Notes: generated by a model from the sequence alone, not told the origin. Shown: positions 47,281 through 58,031, counted from the first letter of the stretch. The stretch is 60,000 bases of DNA from Liolophura sinensis (GCF_032854445.1 NC_088302.1:33947979-34007978), one strand, 5' to 3'. Numbers and translations: made by a program.

Positions 47281-47896
47281 ACCCCAGGGGTATTCTACTC
47301 TAAAGTCACAAAGCTGGGCAACGATTCTGATCTTAAGTCCTATTGCATTTGACTCTATCTTTGTCCCTATTCCACACAGCACAGCAGTCAACCCATCAAA
47401 ATAATCCTCAGAATGCATAGCATATATAAATCATATTACGACAATGCACTGATGAAATCCTTTCTAATTATGGGACATTATCTTGTAAGACAATGTCATG
47501 TTCTACTACATAATGCAGAAAACAAGCTTTGTATATCCCTCTGGGGCACCCTTGTCGTGTTTTTTAAAACTTTCAATAACAGTGTCAAAGTAATCATTGA
47601 ACACTTTAATTTCATTACCTGTTTAGTGATATAAAGTATGATTTTTTCAAACTTTGGTCTCATGAGGATTGTTTTGCATGATAATTTATCTCTTTGTTTT
47701 ACTCCACATGCAGTAAAGAATATACATTTATGTGACACTTGTCAGAATTATGAATGGAGATATCCATGCACCGCACTTCACCAGGTTCCTGATAAATTGC
47801 CTGCGTTAAAACAACAGCCGAAACAGCGGGAGCCAGGTACGAATATAGACACGTATATGTACACACTTGATTTATTATTTGCCGCGAGTCACTAAC

Positions 47897-48112
47897 CCAG
47901 GAGCCTCTCACCAATGCGGTCGCTGTGAGTTCAAGTCCAACTCATGCCGGCTTTCTCTCCTGTCTTAGGAGGGAAGGTCCCTTTGCAATTTGCGTATGAT
48001 TGTAGATTTTCCCTGGGCTCCGTTCGCTTTATTCGCACTATATAATGCTGGCCTCCGTCGCATAAGTGAAATATTCTTGAGGACGGCGTATAAAACCAAT
48101 GAATAAATAAAA
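47897..48112 (+). mobile_element. SINE family A within duplication copy 2
   Basis: The orthologous insertion to 43008-43216, with GTGAGTTCAAGTCCAACTC and the same shortened tail AACCAATGAATAAATAAA. Confidence 0.85.
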
Positions 48113-49048
48113 AGATCATTCATCTTACGTATTCACCGGTTTGTCAGCGGGCCACAGGTGTAGCGTGCACCAGGTCCAGTAATGATTCTATTTCCCACCT
48201 GTTGTTTTCAATGTAATCGCTATACGGTCGGACGACGTCTGTTTTTATGCTGACCTGAGGCTATTCAAATACAGAAACTATCAGGATTCTTTGGTTACGT
48301 CATGAGATCAGGCTAAGCAAACTTCTTGTGTTTCATCAGGCTTTCCTGGAACAACTTAATAATTTGGTTGAAGCCAATAAACGATAATAGGAAGTAAACG
48401 TAACTATATGTTGTAAACATAAGTGATTTGTCACGGCACAAGCGTAATGGAGAACAGATTAAGAACTTCACATATTCATTCTTAAAATTAGTGAAATATG
48501 GTTTAACAAAATTGTACATATGCAGAAAGTTTCACATATGCATTAATTAAGGTGTTTTTTTGGTATTTAGAAAACGTCTACCAGCTTTAATCGCTAAAAA
48601 CGGGGATTTCATGAAGCGACTGTTGCCAGTCATTGAAACCATTGTGTAAGTCAGTTACCGCCTTTGTGTGGTTTCGGTGCAAGAATACACAAATAAATCT
48701 TAAATGTCCAGCTTTTAGGTATTGTTTCACTTTGGATTGTACCAGGGCCATCTGGCTTGAGAGACGAACGATCTGACCTCCCTTGCATTTTGGCAATCAG
48801 GCAAATGAAATGATTTCCAGCATGGCGAAAAATACAAATTAGCTGCCATGTAAAGAAACGTATGTGCTAAAGAGCAGCTGACTGATTAGGGAAAACTACG
48901 TATAGTGAGAATGTGGCAACGACTGCAGCACCAACGACACACAAAGAGATCGAGCTATAAGTTGGTCCGTTAAAAAGAGCTTTGACATAATTTCGTGCAT
49001 TCCTACGTGGAAACTGAAATAATAAGCATGATATACATTGATACGCTC

Positions 49049-49054
49049 TTTATT
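49049..49054 (-). terminator. candidate poly(A) signal of orphan gene copy 2
   Basis: AATAAA on the minus strand, about 215 bp after the stop and conserved with copy 1. Confidence 0.45.
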
Positions 49055-49267
49055 TTAACAAAAGAAAGAAAAACAAAAAAGTTGGACAGAAAAATAGATC
49101 AGCAGCGTGTACATGTATATATATATATATGTAGCCTATGTAAGAAAGATATGCACGGGTTTTGTCTGGTAAAAACACCGTTCATGGTCAAGAAACCGAG
49201 ATAAATACAACTCTCCTCACTATCGTCTCTTGCTAATTAACCTCTGTATCCCCAGAAACCACACTCT

Positions 49268-51583
49268 TTAATATTCCAGATTCTTTCCGTCCCGGGAGAC
49301 GGAGGAACATGCTGTAAACACGGAGTGCAAGCGTTGTCCCAGTCCTCGGAGAGCCGCTCTAAGGCGGCGGAATCCTTTGAGTTTCTTCTTTGTGTTTCCA
49401 ATACTGACCACATTCTGAAGACATTCCTCTCTCTGGGTACTATTTGAGCTTTCTCTCTGGTCCAAAATAGTTTTCATCTTGACGATTGTTACATGTTGTG
49501 GACTTGTCCCCTTTGACTTTCGTGCTGCTTCAACATTCTTGATACCTTTTCGTGCTTCGCTGCCATCAACATTCACTTTCCCGAATGCAGGCACGTTGTT
49601 GTCCTGTACAGGATTTTGCCCAAAGTCCTCCGTTTTGGCCTGCTCAGCAATCGCCACAGGCTTCTGCCAAAGGTCTTTCCCGAAAACATACGGCATTAAC
49701 TCTTGCCGACAGTTCTTCTCGGATGTTGTGATATTTTCAATCTCCTGCACACGTGTTCGTTGATAGACCTGCACGGATTCTACTTTACTATTGACAGTTC
49801 CTGTCGATTGCATTTTAATCACTATCTCAGGGAAGTACGGCATTTTCGGCGATTTCTGGCGGTTCTGGTAACTGGAGGCGACGCTGTATGGTCTAGTGCC
49901 CGAGTAGTCTCCAAGGTGAAAGAACTTTGGTTTGTTAACTGAGCCTTTGTTACCTGCAAAAAAGAGAACAATTATCATAGTTACGTAATTACATGCATAT
50001 TAGCCTTGTGTGTAAATGCTTCAAAGACAAGTTTTTCTTAATGCTTTTACTGATACAAGTTGACAATAAATTTTATATAAAATCAAAATATTAGATCTGA
50101 ACAGACTACATATAAATTTATTTATAGGCACCCGAAAAATGTTTCAAGCAATTACAAGTAATCTTCTGCAAATAAATAAGTCCTGCTATACATAACAAAT
50201 GTGCTACTATTGTTGTACAAAGATGCCCTTACCTGGAGTGTAAGGTTTGGAGTTGGCTGAGGATACTCGGGTTCTTGCCGACTTTGGTTTAGTCTCCCTG
50301 GACACAGTGTTTTGGTAGGCTGTGGTTTGGGTCGCCGCCAGGGTTGCTTCCACGCGGATTGTCCTGTGAGAAGTACAGGCTTTCTTGGGGGTGTGGGTGT
50401 CCCCTGTCTTCCCTAAGCTCATGGCCAGGTATCGGGACACTGATTTTTCTCGGGGAGTCTGAGGGCGTAATGCAGCTGGTTTCGGAAACTTTTGAACTAA
50501 AGATTCGTTTGCTGGCCATTCCTCAGTTGAGTTGAGGATGGCATCACAGGCGAAACCTAGAGGACGACGAATGAATTTAGGTCGAGCGAGACTAAATGTT
50601 AAAATTTAATCATGTTAAATGCGGGCACCAAGAAGCGAGTTGGAGATAAAACAGCCCATTTCAGGAGACAGTTTTTCAGTATTATGACAGGCGTAAATAC
50701 ATCCATCCCTACTTAATACTGACTCTGAACCCCGGTCATATAAAGAAATTTGCCATTTTGCTATATATTTCTTTCACACTGTTATGGAAATTAAGACATG
50801 CAGAGATTCAGGAAATAAAAAGGAGACAACATTCTGATTACTTATATCGTAAATATATAGAAATGTTATTCTTTCTGGCATGGTGCCATGTACTGACCAA
50901 CACGAATCAGCCTTTTATAACCTTTCGTCGCCATTATTGAAAATAAAATCCCATGTAAGAAATGCACTATTACAGATGTAATCCCACGATACATAGTTTC
51001 TCATTTGGTGTCCAGCGTTTACACTGTACGGATGTCTTAATACCAAATATGACAAACAAAACTACAGAAAGGAATACGTATAGGCCTGCCCTTAAAAGCT
51101 TGTCATATGATTTCATGAACACGTCTTGGTCTATTTATTCATTTGATTGGTGTTTAACGCCATACTCAAGAATATTTCATTTATACAACGGCGGCCAGCA
51201 TTATGATGGGAGGAAAACGGGGTCCGGGGGAAGCCCACAGCCTTCCGCAGGTTGCTCACAGACCTTCCCACGTAAGGCCGGAGAGGAAGCCAGCTTGACT
51301 GGGACTTTATTATGTCACAGCGACCGCAGTGGTGAGAGGCTCCTGGGTCATTGAGCCGCGCTGGCGTGCTATCCAACTCGGTCGTCTTAGTTTTGGTGCC
51401 GATTCTAACAACTTAATTTTGGAAACATTTAGGCCTAAATATTGAGCCTAGATTATGAATCCTGCAATTGTGTCGTTGTTATAAATACATTGATATATTT
51501 AGTATTAAGTATGTAATTTGCATAGGTTTATACATACCTATATCCCTCCCCCAATCGTCATCATTTAGATACGTAATATCCAT
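49268..51583 (-). CDS. orphan basic disordered protein, copy 2, 3 exons
   Basis: A paralogue of the gene at 44366-46217. Exons are 51583-51538, 50556-50233 and 49953-49268, again with phase 1 GT-AG introns. The frame is intact throughout, giving 351 residues. Exon 2 lacks 81 bp present in copy 1: the protein runs DAILNSTEEWPANES where copy 1 has 28 residues (from ECSLAGGFF to HHLWP) in place of the single T. The loss keeps the frame. Other changes include H to Y, H to Q, V to G and A to L, spread along exon 3. The basic C-terminal segment is unchanged. Intron 1 is about 545 bp longer than in copy 1. I cannot assign a function. It could be an active paralogue or an early decaying copy. Confidence 0.66.
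51135..51380 (-). mobile_element. SINE family A in intron 1 of orphan copy 2 only
   Basis: TTTGATTGGTGTTTAACGCC, GGCGGCCAGCATTATGATGG and GAGAGGAAGCCAGCTTGACT, ending GCGCTGGCGTGCTATCCAAC (inverted head). It has no counterpart in copy 1, so it inserted after the duplication or was lost with its flank from copy 1. Confidence 0.83.
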
Positions 51584-51842
51584 TTTCTGTGCACTTATCT
51601 GGAAGGGAAAGATAGACCATGCTTTTAAAGTGTTGGCCTATAGCGCTACAGTTCTGTAACCACTATGTTAAACATACATGTCCCAACATACATTCACCAC
51701 TTCAAACTTGTGCTAACCATGGCTTTTCATCTTATACTATAGCCACACTTTTATCCACAAACACATACCTTCAGCTAACTTGCTGTAATATCTACACAAC
51801 AATTCTCCTCACAGTGCTGTCATACTCTACCGATATTGTTTA

Positions 51843-51910
51843 TGACGTCATAAACAATATACGCGTTGAACGCGTTTAATGGTGACGTCATAATAAGTGA
51901 TACATCATTA
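51843..51910 (-). promoter_or_regulatory. paired CRE and ACGCGT sites upstream of orphan copy 2
   Basis: TGACGTCA at 51843-51850 and 51883-51890 flank ACGCGTTGAACGCGT, 260-310 bp before the ATG at 51583. The third site seen in copy 1 is changed here (TACATCA). Confidence 0.55.
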
Positions 51911-52474
51911 TAGAATAGAACTATTAGATGGTAATGCTGGCTCAACATCGTAGGGTCCTATAGGTTTCCCATACCAAATATCATATATCTGACTTTGTGT
52001 AATAAACTTCGCATAGAGAACAATCCTATCATTTTTTCAAACATGTGTGCTACAAGATGTACACAAGCCTACCAGAGTCCCAACACGTGGCATGTATCGG
52101 TGCAATCGTCTTGAAAACCATGGTCTATTACCATTTAATTTACTGGTAACATGACAATCTCGTGCAGACTTACATGCAAGGAAAGAAATTCACGAAGGAT
52201 CATCTCTCATCTTTGTATTTGTATTCAAATAGCATTGTCACTTTTTTCAGAAAGCTGTAGCATATAAATGTATACATAAACCTTGAAACCTCTCCAAACT
52301 GAGGTTATAGAAATAGACATGTGTGGTGGAATTCACAGTAGCACTACTTTGTCACTGAACTGGGGTACTGTCTGAAGTCAGTTATTTCGCAAATTAACTA
52401 TTAAAATGACGGGGAGCCGGCCTTGGCCAAATGGATAAGAACATCCCTTCATTGGACAGTAGATTTATTCTTGA

Positions 52475-53245
52475 GTATGTCGTCAAACACCAAATAAATA
52501 AATCAATAAACAAATCAATAAATAAACCAATACAGGCTGTACCTTCTCCCGCTCTCACTGTCCGTGGAGACTTGAGCTATTGGTAGTATAACCCTAGTTC
52601 AAGATCACTTGTCGTCGATCAGTGTTGCGCTGTCCGTCAGTAACTTGTTGCTTTCCATCAGTATATGATGTGTGAGGTACGAGTGGTGAAGTTCGCCAAT
52701 AACTCGATAATGTTCGGCGGCTTCACTCGTGCCATCTGGTTTTCCCCATCCATATGTATTGACAGGGTTCGCAAGTTTCTTGAATATGGTACAAAACCAG
52801 AATGAAACAAATAAATAAGTCCAAATGCTGTTGTGGTCTGCATTGGTGGTATGATTGTGTATGTCGGTTTTGTAGAACAGTATAACTCTGGGAATAGAAT
52901 TAATAGTGCGCATGCGCATGTTCATTCTGTCTATATCATAATAGATCTCTGAGATTTTATAAGAGAATATAAAGTTCATCTTCTGGCCTGTTTGATCAGT
53001 TATTTATTTGATAGATTTGTGATGATTTACCTTTACAAGAGTATTTTCACTGACGGCTGTTAGATTTATGGGTGGAGTGCCCAGAGTAAACCATCGGCCT
53101 TCGGCAAGTAAGTGGTATACCTGACTTTAAGAGGTAGTCAAGCCTAACTGTATAGCAATAAGCCTGATACTTGATTTATTACGGCCAAAATCTCCCATAC
53201 TGATATCAGTCATAAATATATGAATAAATAAATAAATATTAAAGT
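52475..53245. mobile_element. cluster of decayed SINE relics
   Basis: A tail-like ATTCTTGAGTATGTCGTCAA and AACACCAAATAAATAAATC is at 52455-52530. TTCTTGAATATGGTACAAAA with AAACAAATAAATAAG is near 52780-52815. A further element near 52995-53240 contains GGGTGGAGTGCCCAGAGTAA. All are too diverged to join into complete copies. No gene was seen. Confidence 0.5.
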
Positions 53246-53508
53246 TGATTAGATATTCGTCTTTCACACGGTGCATACGAACTTACATGAAATGTTGCAC
53301 ACGTGCCTGGAATGAGATGAGAGATCTTAATGAAGGCTGGAGGACAACTTAATTAGGTGTTGGTCGCACCTCAATTTGTGACTTAATTAGACAGCTGAAC
53401 TGCGAAATGAGCATGTAGTCTCAGTTCATTGACCATATATTTCCAGATATACAGAACAAAACAGTTGTTGTTAAGTTTTCACCTCTAATTGTTGTCATGG
53501 ATCTCCAG

Positions 53509-53515
53509 TATAAAT
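53509..53515 (+). promoter_or_regulatory. TATA box of ligand gene B
   Basis: TATAAAT lies 57 bp before the ATG at 53566, predicting a start near 53540 and a very short 5' UTR. Ligand A also has a TATA box. Confidence 0.55.
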
Positions 53516-53565
53516 CCGTCACTTCGTAAGCGTCTAATTTCTGCCATTTCAGACTGTGTGGAGTA

Positions 53566-53954
53566 ATGGAGTTAATTTTGGTCATGTTCTTTCTGGCTCA
53601 TGGCATCTTGGCGGCTCGTCATGAAGTAATAGTTGACCAACGTCCTTTCTCATTCCCTGACCACCTTTGGCCACCCATCTCCCTGGAACCACTTGGTACC
53701 CTCACCAAACCCTTGTATTGCGACTACACCAGGGTGAACAGTCGCACGATCTGGATTCTACTGACCAGCGGCCAGCTCAGGAAGCGATGTCCGTCACTGC
53801 CCTGCTCCGATTGGTCATATTTCCTTAACGAATCCGAAATATGGGAGAAAGGTAGAACTCTCGGGATACCAGTGAGAAAATTACCCAATGGCTACTTCTT
53901 GTCCGCTGCTCAGAAAGGGCAACCGGAAAGCAACATCACTGAAGGGTGTGACAG
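53566..53954 (+). CDS. ligand B exon 1
   Basis: Codes for the signal peptide and a 110-residue N-terminal region ending ESNITEGCD. ATG 53566 is the first in frame, 14 bp after a possible acceptor (GCCATTTCAG). The donor is ACAG|GTAAGC, phase 2. Confidence 0.75.
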
Positions 53955-56657
53955 GTAAGCTTTGGTTTAACAGTTTACTACCGGCTTGGCTACTCGTCGT
54001 TAGTATATTTATTTTATTGAGGTTTATACCGTATCAAATGAGCTATATTTCAATGTGGTTAGGTAAATGGATGTAGAACGGGAAAAGGCTTTATTTTGCC
54101 TGGTTTTGAAAAGCCTCGATCCTTCGGCTACTTAACTTTATTTGACTGGTATTTAACGCCGTACCGTACTTAAGAACTCACTTAAAAGAGGGCGGTCATG
54201 TTTATGGGTTGAGAAAACCGGCGTGCTGACAGTAACCCAAACTTCCCCGACTCGGATTTGAGCACGCTACCTACCTCATTGGTCAAAGGCGTGACAGTCG
54301 CATCGAGCCATCACACTAACTATCTGAACCAGCGTTGGCCCCTTCACCGGACTTAAAGCGGCAGCTGATGTAATGCGTGAAAGAGGTTAAAGCCCCCTCA
54401 TGGACAATATGGTCCCTCCATTCTAAACTGGAGAGCTTGGATTGGAACTGACTGCACATGCGTTTTATACTTGATTTAATATTTCCATGTAATATGTTTT
54501 AGGATTCGCTCATCTTTCAGTATTAGAGAAAAAGGAAAGCACAGTTACTGAGGAACAGTCATATTGAGTATTGCCTTAAGCTTAACACAGTTATTCATTT
54601 TTAACTTCAATGTTACATAATCATTGATATAACCTCTTTCCTTTGTGATATTGTCACGATATGGCTGAAATATTGCCCTTGTGGCGTTAAGCCATAATAA
54701 TGCATTCATGCAGTCATTTGCTACAGTAATAATATAAAATATGTGTCTGGCTAATGTTATGTGTGGGATTTGATATTATAAGTGTTTAATACAATAAACA
54801 TTCCAGGAAACTGATATTGCAACGCATACATGACAGCATTATAGTTTCCAATTCTTTGTACGGGTTCTATAAATACCTATTTCATAAAGGAAGTTCGTGA
54901 AAATATTCAGCAAAAATGTAGACCTATAACTACGTGAATGTGTAGCGGTACAATATACCCAAATGAAGACTTCAGAATATAAGACCGTCAATTATCTGAT
55001 ATGGATGCACCGAAAGTGATGAGAATAAATTCAGCCAACTTTGGTTTCGTCCGTTAGAGATGACCAACGTTTACATATTTTTGGGGGCTGGAATTAACAT
55101 AAATTTCAGTATTATTTGAATAACATCACGACTTTGTCTTCATTCAACAGATTTGTCTGAATGCTGACAAGGTTATAGTGCTGCCTGACTGGCATATCGT
55201 ACATAAATACACCAGGACCTAATTTCATAAAGGGGCGTACGACATTTTTTATCGTACATTTGTCGTACGATATTTGTTCGTGACTATTACCGTACCATTA
55301 TCCAATATGTTCGGTTATCGCACATGTACGACGTTTTTGTAAAACTGAGCCCAGCGGCTGATTAAAAAAAGACAACTTCAACGTCGAAATTTAAACTTTA
55401 AGCACCAAAAACTAAGCGAAATTTTGACTTAAGTTAGAAATGGCTTTGCGAAATTGGCCACGGGCATGAAACCACATGGTGCAATATCCTGACACCGGGC
55501 CGACCAGTATCTTACCATTTTGTAAATCATCATCACATGTGAAGGCTTATGATATAATAATGCGCTGCCTTGTGTTGTGTTATAGTTATCAGGAGCTCCT
55601 GTACGGTTCCGAGATTGTCATGATACAAGACGTCATCAGTAAAGAGGTATACACGATTGTGGATTTAAGAGCGAGATGCGGAGTGGACTACCATCAACCT
55701 ATACAGGTCGCTCACTGCAGGTAGAACGTTTACAGCTCTGTCTGTATATCTCACCACATATCTAACTATCACCAGCCTGTACTGGTCGGTCACTGCAGGT
55801 GGGGGACATCTTCAATTTACAGCTCTGTGCATATGTCTCACCACACATCTAACTATGACCAGCCTATACAGATCAGTCACTGCAGGTGGGGGACATCATC
55901 GGCTGACGGCTTTGTGTGAATATCTCACCACATGTTTAACTATCACCACCCTGTGCACATCATCAGCTTTCAGCTCTGTGTGCATATCTGACGACACATC
56001 TAACTAAGAACATCCTATACTGGTCGCTCACTGCAGGTGGGGGACCATCAGCTTACAGCTTTCCATGCACATTTCATCACAGTTTACAGCTCTGTATGTA
56101 TATCTCACCACACATCTATCACCAGTCTATACTGGTCGGTCACTGCAGGTGGGGGCATCATCAGCTTACAGCTTTCCATGCACATTTCATCACAGTTTAC
56201 AGCTCTGTATGTATATCTCACCACACATCTATCACCAGTCTATACTGGTCTGTTACTGCAGATGGGGGCATCATCAGCTCTCAGCTCTGTGTGTATATCT
56301 CACCGTACATCTAACTATCACCAGCCTATACTGACTCGTCACGGCACGTGGGGACATCATCAGCTTACAGCTTTGTGTGTGTGTGTGTGTCTCACCACAC
56401 ATTTAACTATAAACAACATATACTGGTCGGTCACTGCAGGTAGGACATCATCACTTTACACCTCTGTGTATATATCTCACCTCTCTGTGAGTTCAAGTCC
56501 AGCTCATGCTGGCTTCCTGTCCGGTCGTACGTGGGAAGGTCTGTCAGCAACCTCCGGATGGTCGTGGGTTTCCCCCGGGCTCTGTCCGGTTTTCACCCAC
56601 CCTTATGCTGGCCGCCGTCGTATGAGTGAAACATTCTTGAGTAAAACACCAATCAAA

Positions 56658-56688
<31 letters not shown>

Positions 56689-58031
56689 ATATGTCTCACC
56701 ATATATCTAACTATCACCAGCCTATACTGATCGGTCACTGCAGGTGGGAACCTCATCAGCTTACAGCTCTGGCTGTATATCTCACCACATATCTATCTAT
56801 CAGCAGCCCCACTGCAGGTGAGGACATCATAGGCTGAGAATTCTACGTGCATATCTCACCATACATATAACTATTACCAGCCTATACTGATTCGTCACTG
56901 CAAGTGGGAACCTCATCAGCTTACAGCTCTGTGTGCCTATCTCACGACACATCAAACTTTGAACATCCTATACTGGTCGGTCACTGCAGGTGGTGAACCA
57001 TCAGCTTACAGCTCTGCATGCATATCTCAGCACAGCTTACAGCTCTGTGCGTTTATCTCACCACACATCTATCACCAGTCTATACTGGTCGATCACTGCA
57101 GGTGGGGACGTCATCAGCTTACAGCTCTGTGTGCCCAGCTTACCACATGTCTATGTATCCACCAGCCTTCACTGGTCGGTCAAAGCAGGCAGGGAGTCAT
57201 CAGATTACAGCTCTACGTTCATATCTCACCAAATATCTTACCATCACTAGACTATACTGGTCTGTCACTGAGGACATCATCGGCTGACAGCTGTGTATGC
57301 ATATCTTACTACATATCTAACTATCACCGGTCTATACTGGTCGGTTTAGTATATAGGGACATTTTAGTTTTTTGTCGTTGTACTAAAGTTGTACTAAACA
57401 CACAGGTGCACTGTTTTTTTTTTTAAAATTAAAACTTGAAAAATAAAAGAAGGCCGTCAACGTTATGGTGTGATGAGACTGGGCATAGCCCGTGGGAAAC
57501 CCACTGCCATCTGCAGGTTGCTGACAGAGATTCCTCTATATGGTCAGAGAGTGAGCCAGCATGAGCTGATCTCACAGCGAGCGGGTAGGTAAGAGCCTTC
57601 TGGGTCGTTGGGCTATGTATGTCATTGGGGATTTATGCCGTACTCAAGGACGTTGCTCTTGCACAACGGCTGAAACGTGAGGCCACTATTAACTTCTCAA
57701 TTACAATTGCATGCAGATAGAACAGCAAAAGCTGGAATCGAACACGCGACCCTGTTGGCCAAGGGTGTATTGTCTGCATGGAAACTGGCCCTTTACGCAA
57801 CACAGTCAGTCAGGGTCATGTTTGATTCTTTGTAAGTTACGCTCTTCGTTAGCTGTATCTTTGTTTACACTTTTCAGAAACACAGTCTGTTGCCAAAGAT
57901 GTGCATCCAAAAAGAAATGCGTAGCGAAAGTGTCCAGCCAAAAGTTTTTGGTAGAAGGGGACAATTTTCAGATCTTTGTGAAGGATATATATGTACATTC
58001 TCACTGCGCATGTCAAGATGTTACAACGTGA
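53566..58031 (+). CDS. secreted cystine-knot ligand B, spaetzle/neurotrophin-like, 3 exons
   Basis: A predicted secreted protein of 225 residues. Exons are 53566-53954, 55586-55720 and 57878-58031 (stop TGA), both introns GT-AG in phase 2, as in ligand A. A signal peptide MELILVMFFLAHGILAARH leads. The N-terminal part has sequons N88ES and N123IT and cysteines 52, 75 and 80. The C-terminal part has cysteines 128, 161, 174, 179, 180, 183, 189, 218 and 220. C174-x4-C179C180 and C218-x-C220 match ligand A exactly in spacing. Also shared are YG near the start of exon 2, YT, QPI-x-V-x-C and S-x-C-x-C. Unlike ligand A it has no R-x-K-R before the knot; only LRKR at 71-74. The cystine-knot reading rests on this pattern. 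Spaetzle/neurotrophin is favoured, IL-17-like is the alternative. Confidence 0.7.
54130..54350 (-). mobile_element. diverged SINE, inverted, in ligand B intron 1
   Basis: TTTGACTGGTATTTAACGCC and GTACTTAAGAACTCACTTAA begin like inverted family A. GGATTTGAGCACGCTACCTA and CGAGCCATCACACTAAC at the other end look like an inverted tRNA-like head different from family A. It may be a relative with another head. Confidence 0.6.
54360..55210. other. ligand B intron 1, unstructured
   Basis: No element or exon was recognised. Confidence 0.55.
55217..55352. mobile_element. foldback (MITE-like) element
   Basis: Ends CTAATTTCATAAAGGGGCGT and TTTTTGTAAAACTGAGCCCA, with inner ACGACATTTTTTATCGTACA and TCGTACGATATT, give a folded structure like the other foldback elements in the window but with different sequence. 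Confidence 0.5.
55586..55720 (+). CDS. ligand B exon 2
   Basis: Encodes YQELLYGSEIVMIQDVISKE, VYTIVDLRARCGVDYHQPIQ and VAHC. The acceptor is GTGTTATAG, the donor TGCAG|GTAGAA, phase 2 at both ends. Retaining the intron would give AGG TAG, so translation would stop at once. Confidence 0.75.
55690..57345. repeat. minisatellite (about 78-110 bp unit) derived from an exon 2 end plus splice donor
   Basis: The last about 30 bp of exon 2 (CATCAACCTATACAGGTCGC then TCACTGCAG) and the following about 50 bp of intron recur 12-15 times, as CAGCCTATACTGGTCGGTCA then CTGCAGGTGGGGACATCATC and TACAGCTCTGTGTGTATATC. At least eight units keep CAG|GTG or CAG|GTA. A SINE interrupts the array. Confidence 0.88.
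56477..56693 (+). mobile_element. SINE family A inside the intron 2 minisatellite
   Basis: GTGAGTTCAAGTCCAGCTCA, GGCTTCCTGTCCGGTCGTAC, GGCCGCCGTCGTATGAGTGA and AACACCAATCAAATAAATAA, with an AAATA tail of about 35 bp. The long intact tail suggests a recent insertion. Confidence 0.86.
57445..57640 (-). mobile_element. SINE family A, decayed, inverted
   Basis: AAGGCCGTCAACGTTATGGT, GGGAAACCCACTGCCATCTG, CAGGTTGCTGACAGAGATTC and GAGCCAGCATGAGCTGATCT follow inverted family A order. Confidence 0.75.
57640..57785 (-). mobile_element. second SINE relic, inverted, different head
   Basis: ATGCCGTACTCAAGGACGTT is an inverted 3' end, and GCTGGAATCGAACACGCGAC then CCTGTTGGCCAAGG at 57730-57770 is an inverted tRNA-like B-box and anticodon region. 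A similar head (TTTCGAACACCCGACCTTAA) recurs at about 58212. A third SINE family is likely. Confidence 0.55.
57878..58031 (+). CDS. ligand B exon 3
   Basis: Encodes NTVCCQRCASKKKCVAKVSS, QKFLVEGDNFQIFVKDIYVH and SHCACQDVTT, then TGA. The acceptor is GTTTACACTTTTCAG. It ends in the C-x-C that closes a cystine knot. Confidence 0.74.

Larger units (their letters stand above)
47122..52470. repeat. segmental duplication, copy 2
   Basis: Starts TATGCAGAGGTTTTTAGATT, as copy 1 does near 42160, and ends near GCAAATTAACTATTAAAATG and CATTGGACAGT. It is longer than copy 1 mainly because of about 550 extra bp at 50845-51395, including a SINE. The two copies are directly adjacent. Confidence 0.93.

Noticed and set aside
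56037-57426. 207- and 155-codon frames in ligand B intron 2
   Set aside because: They run through the exon-derived minisatellite and a SINE. Exon 3 is joined from exon 2 without them, and intron retention stops at once.
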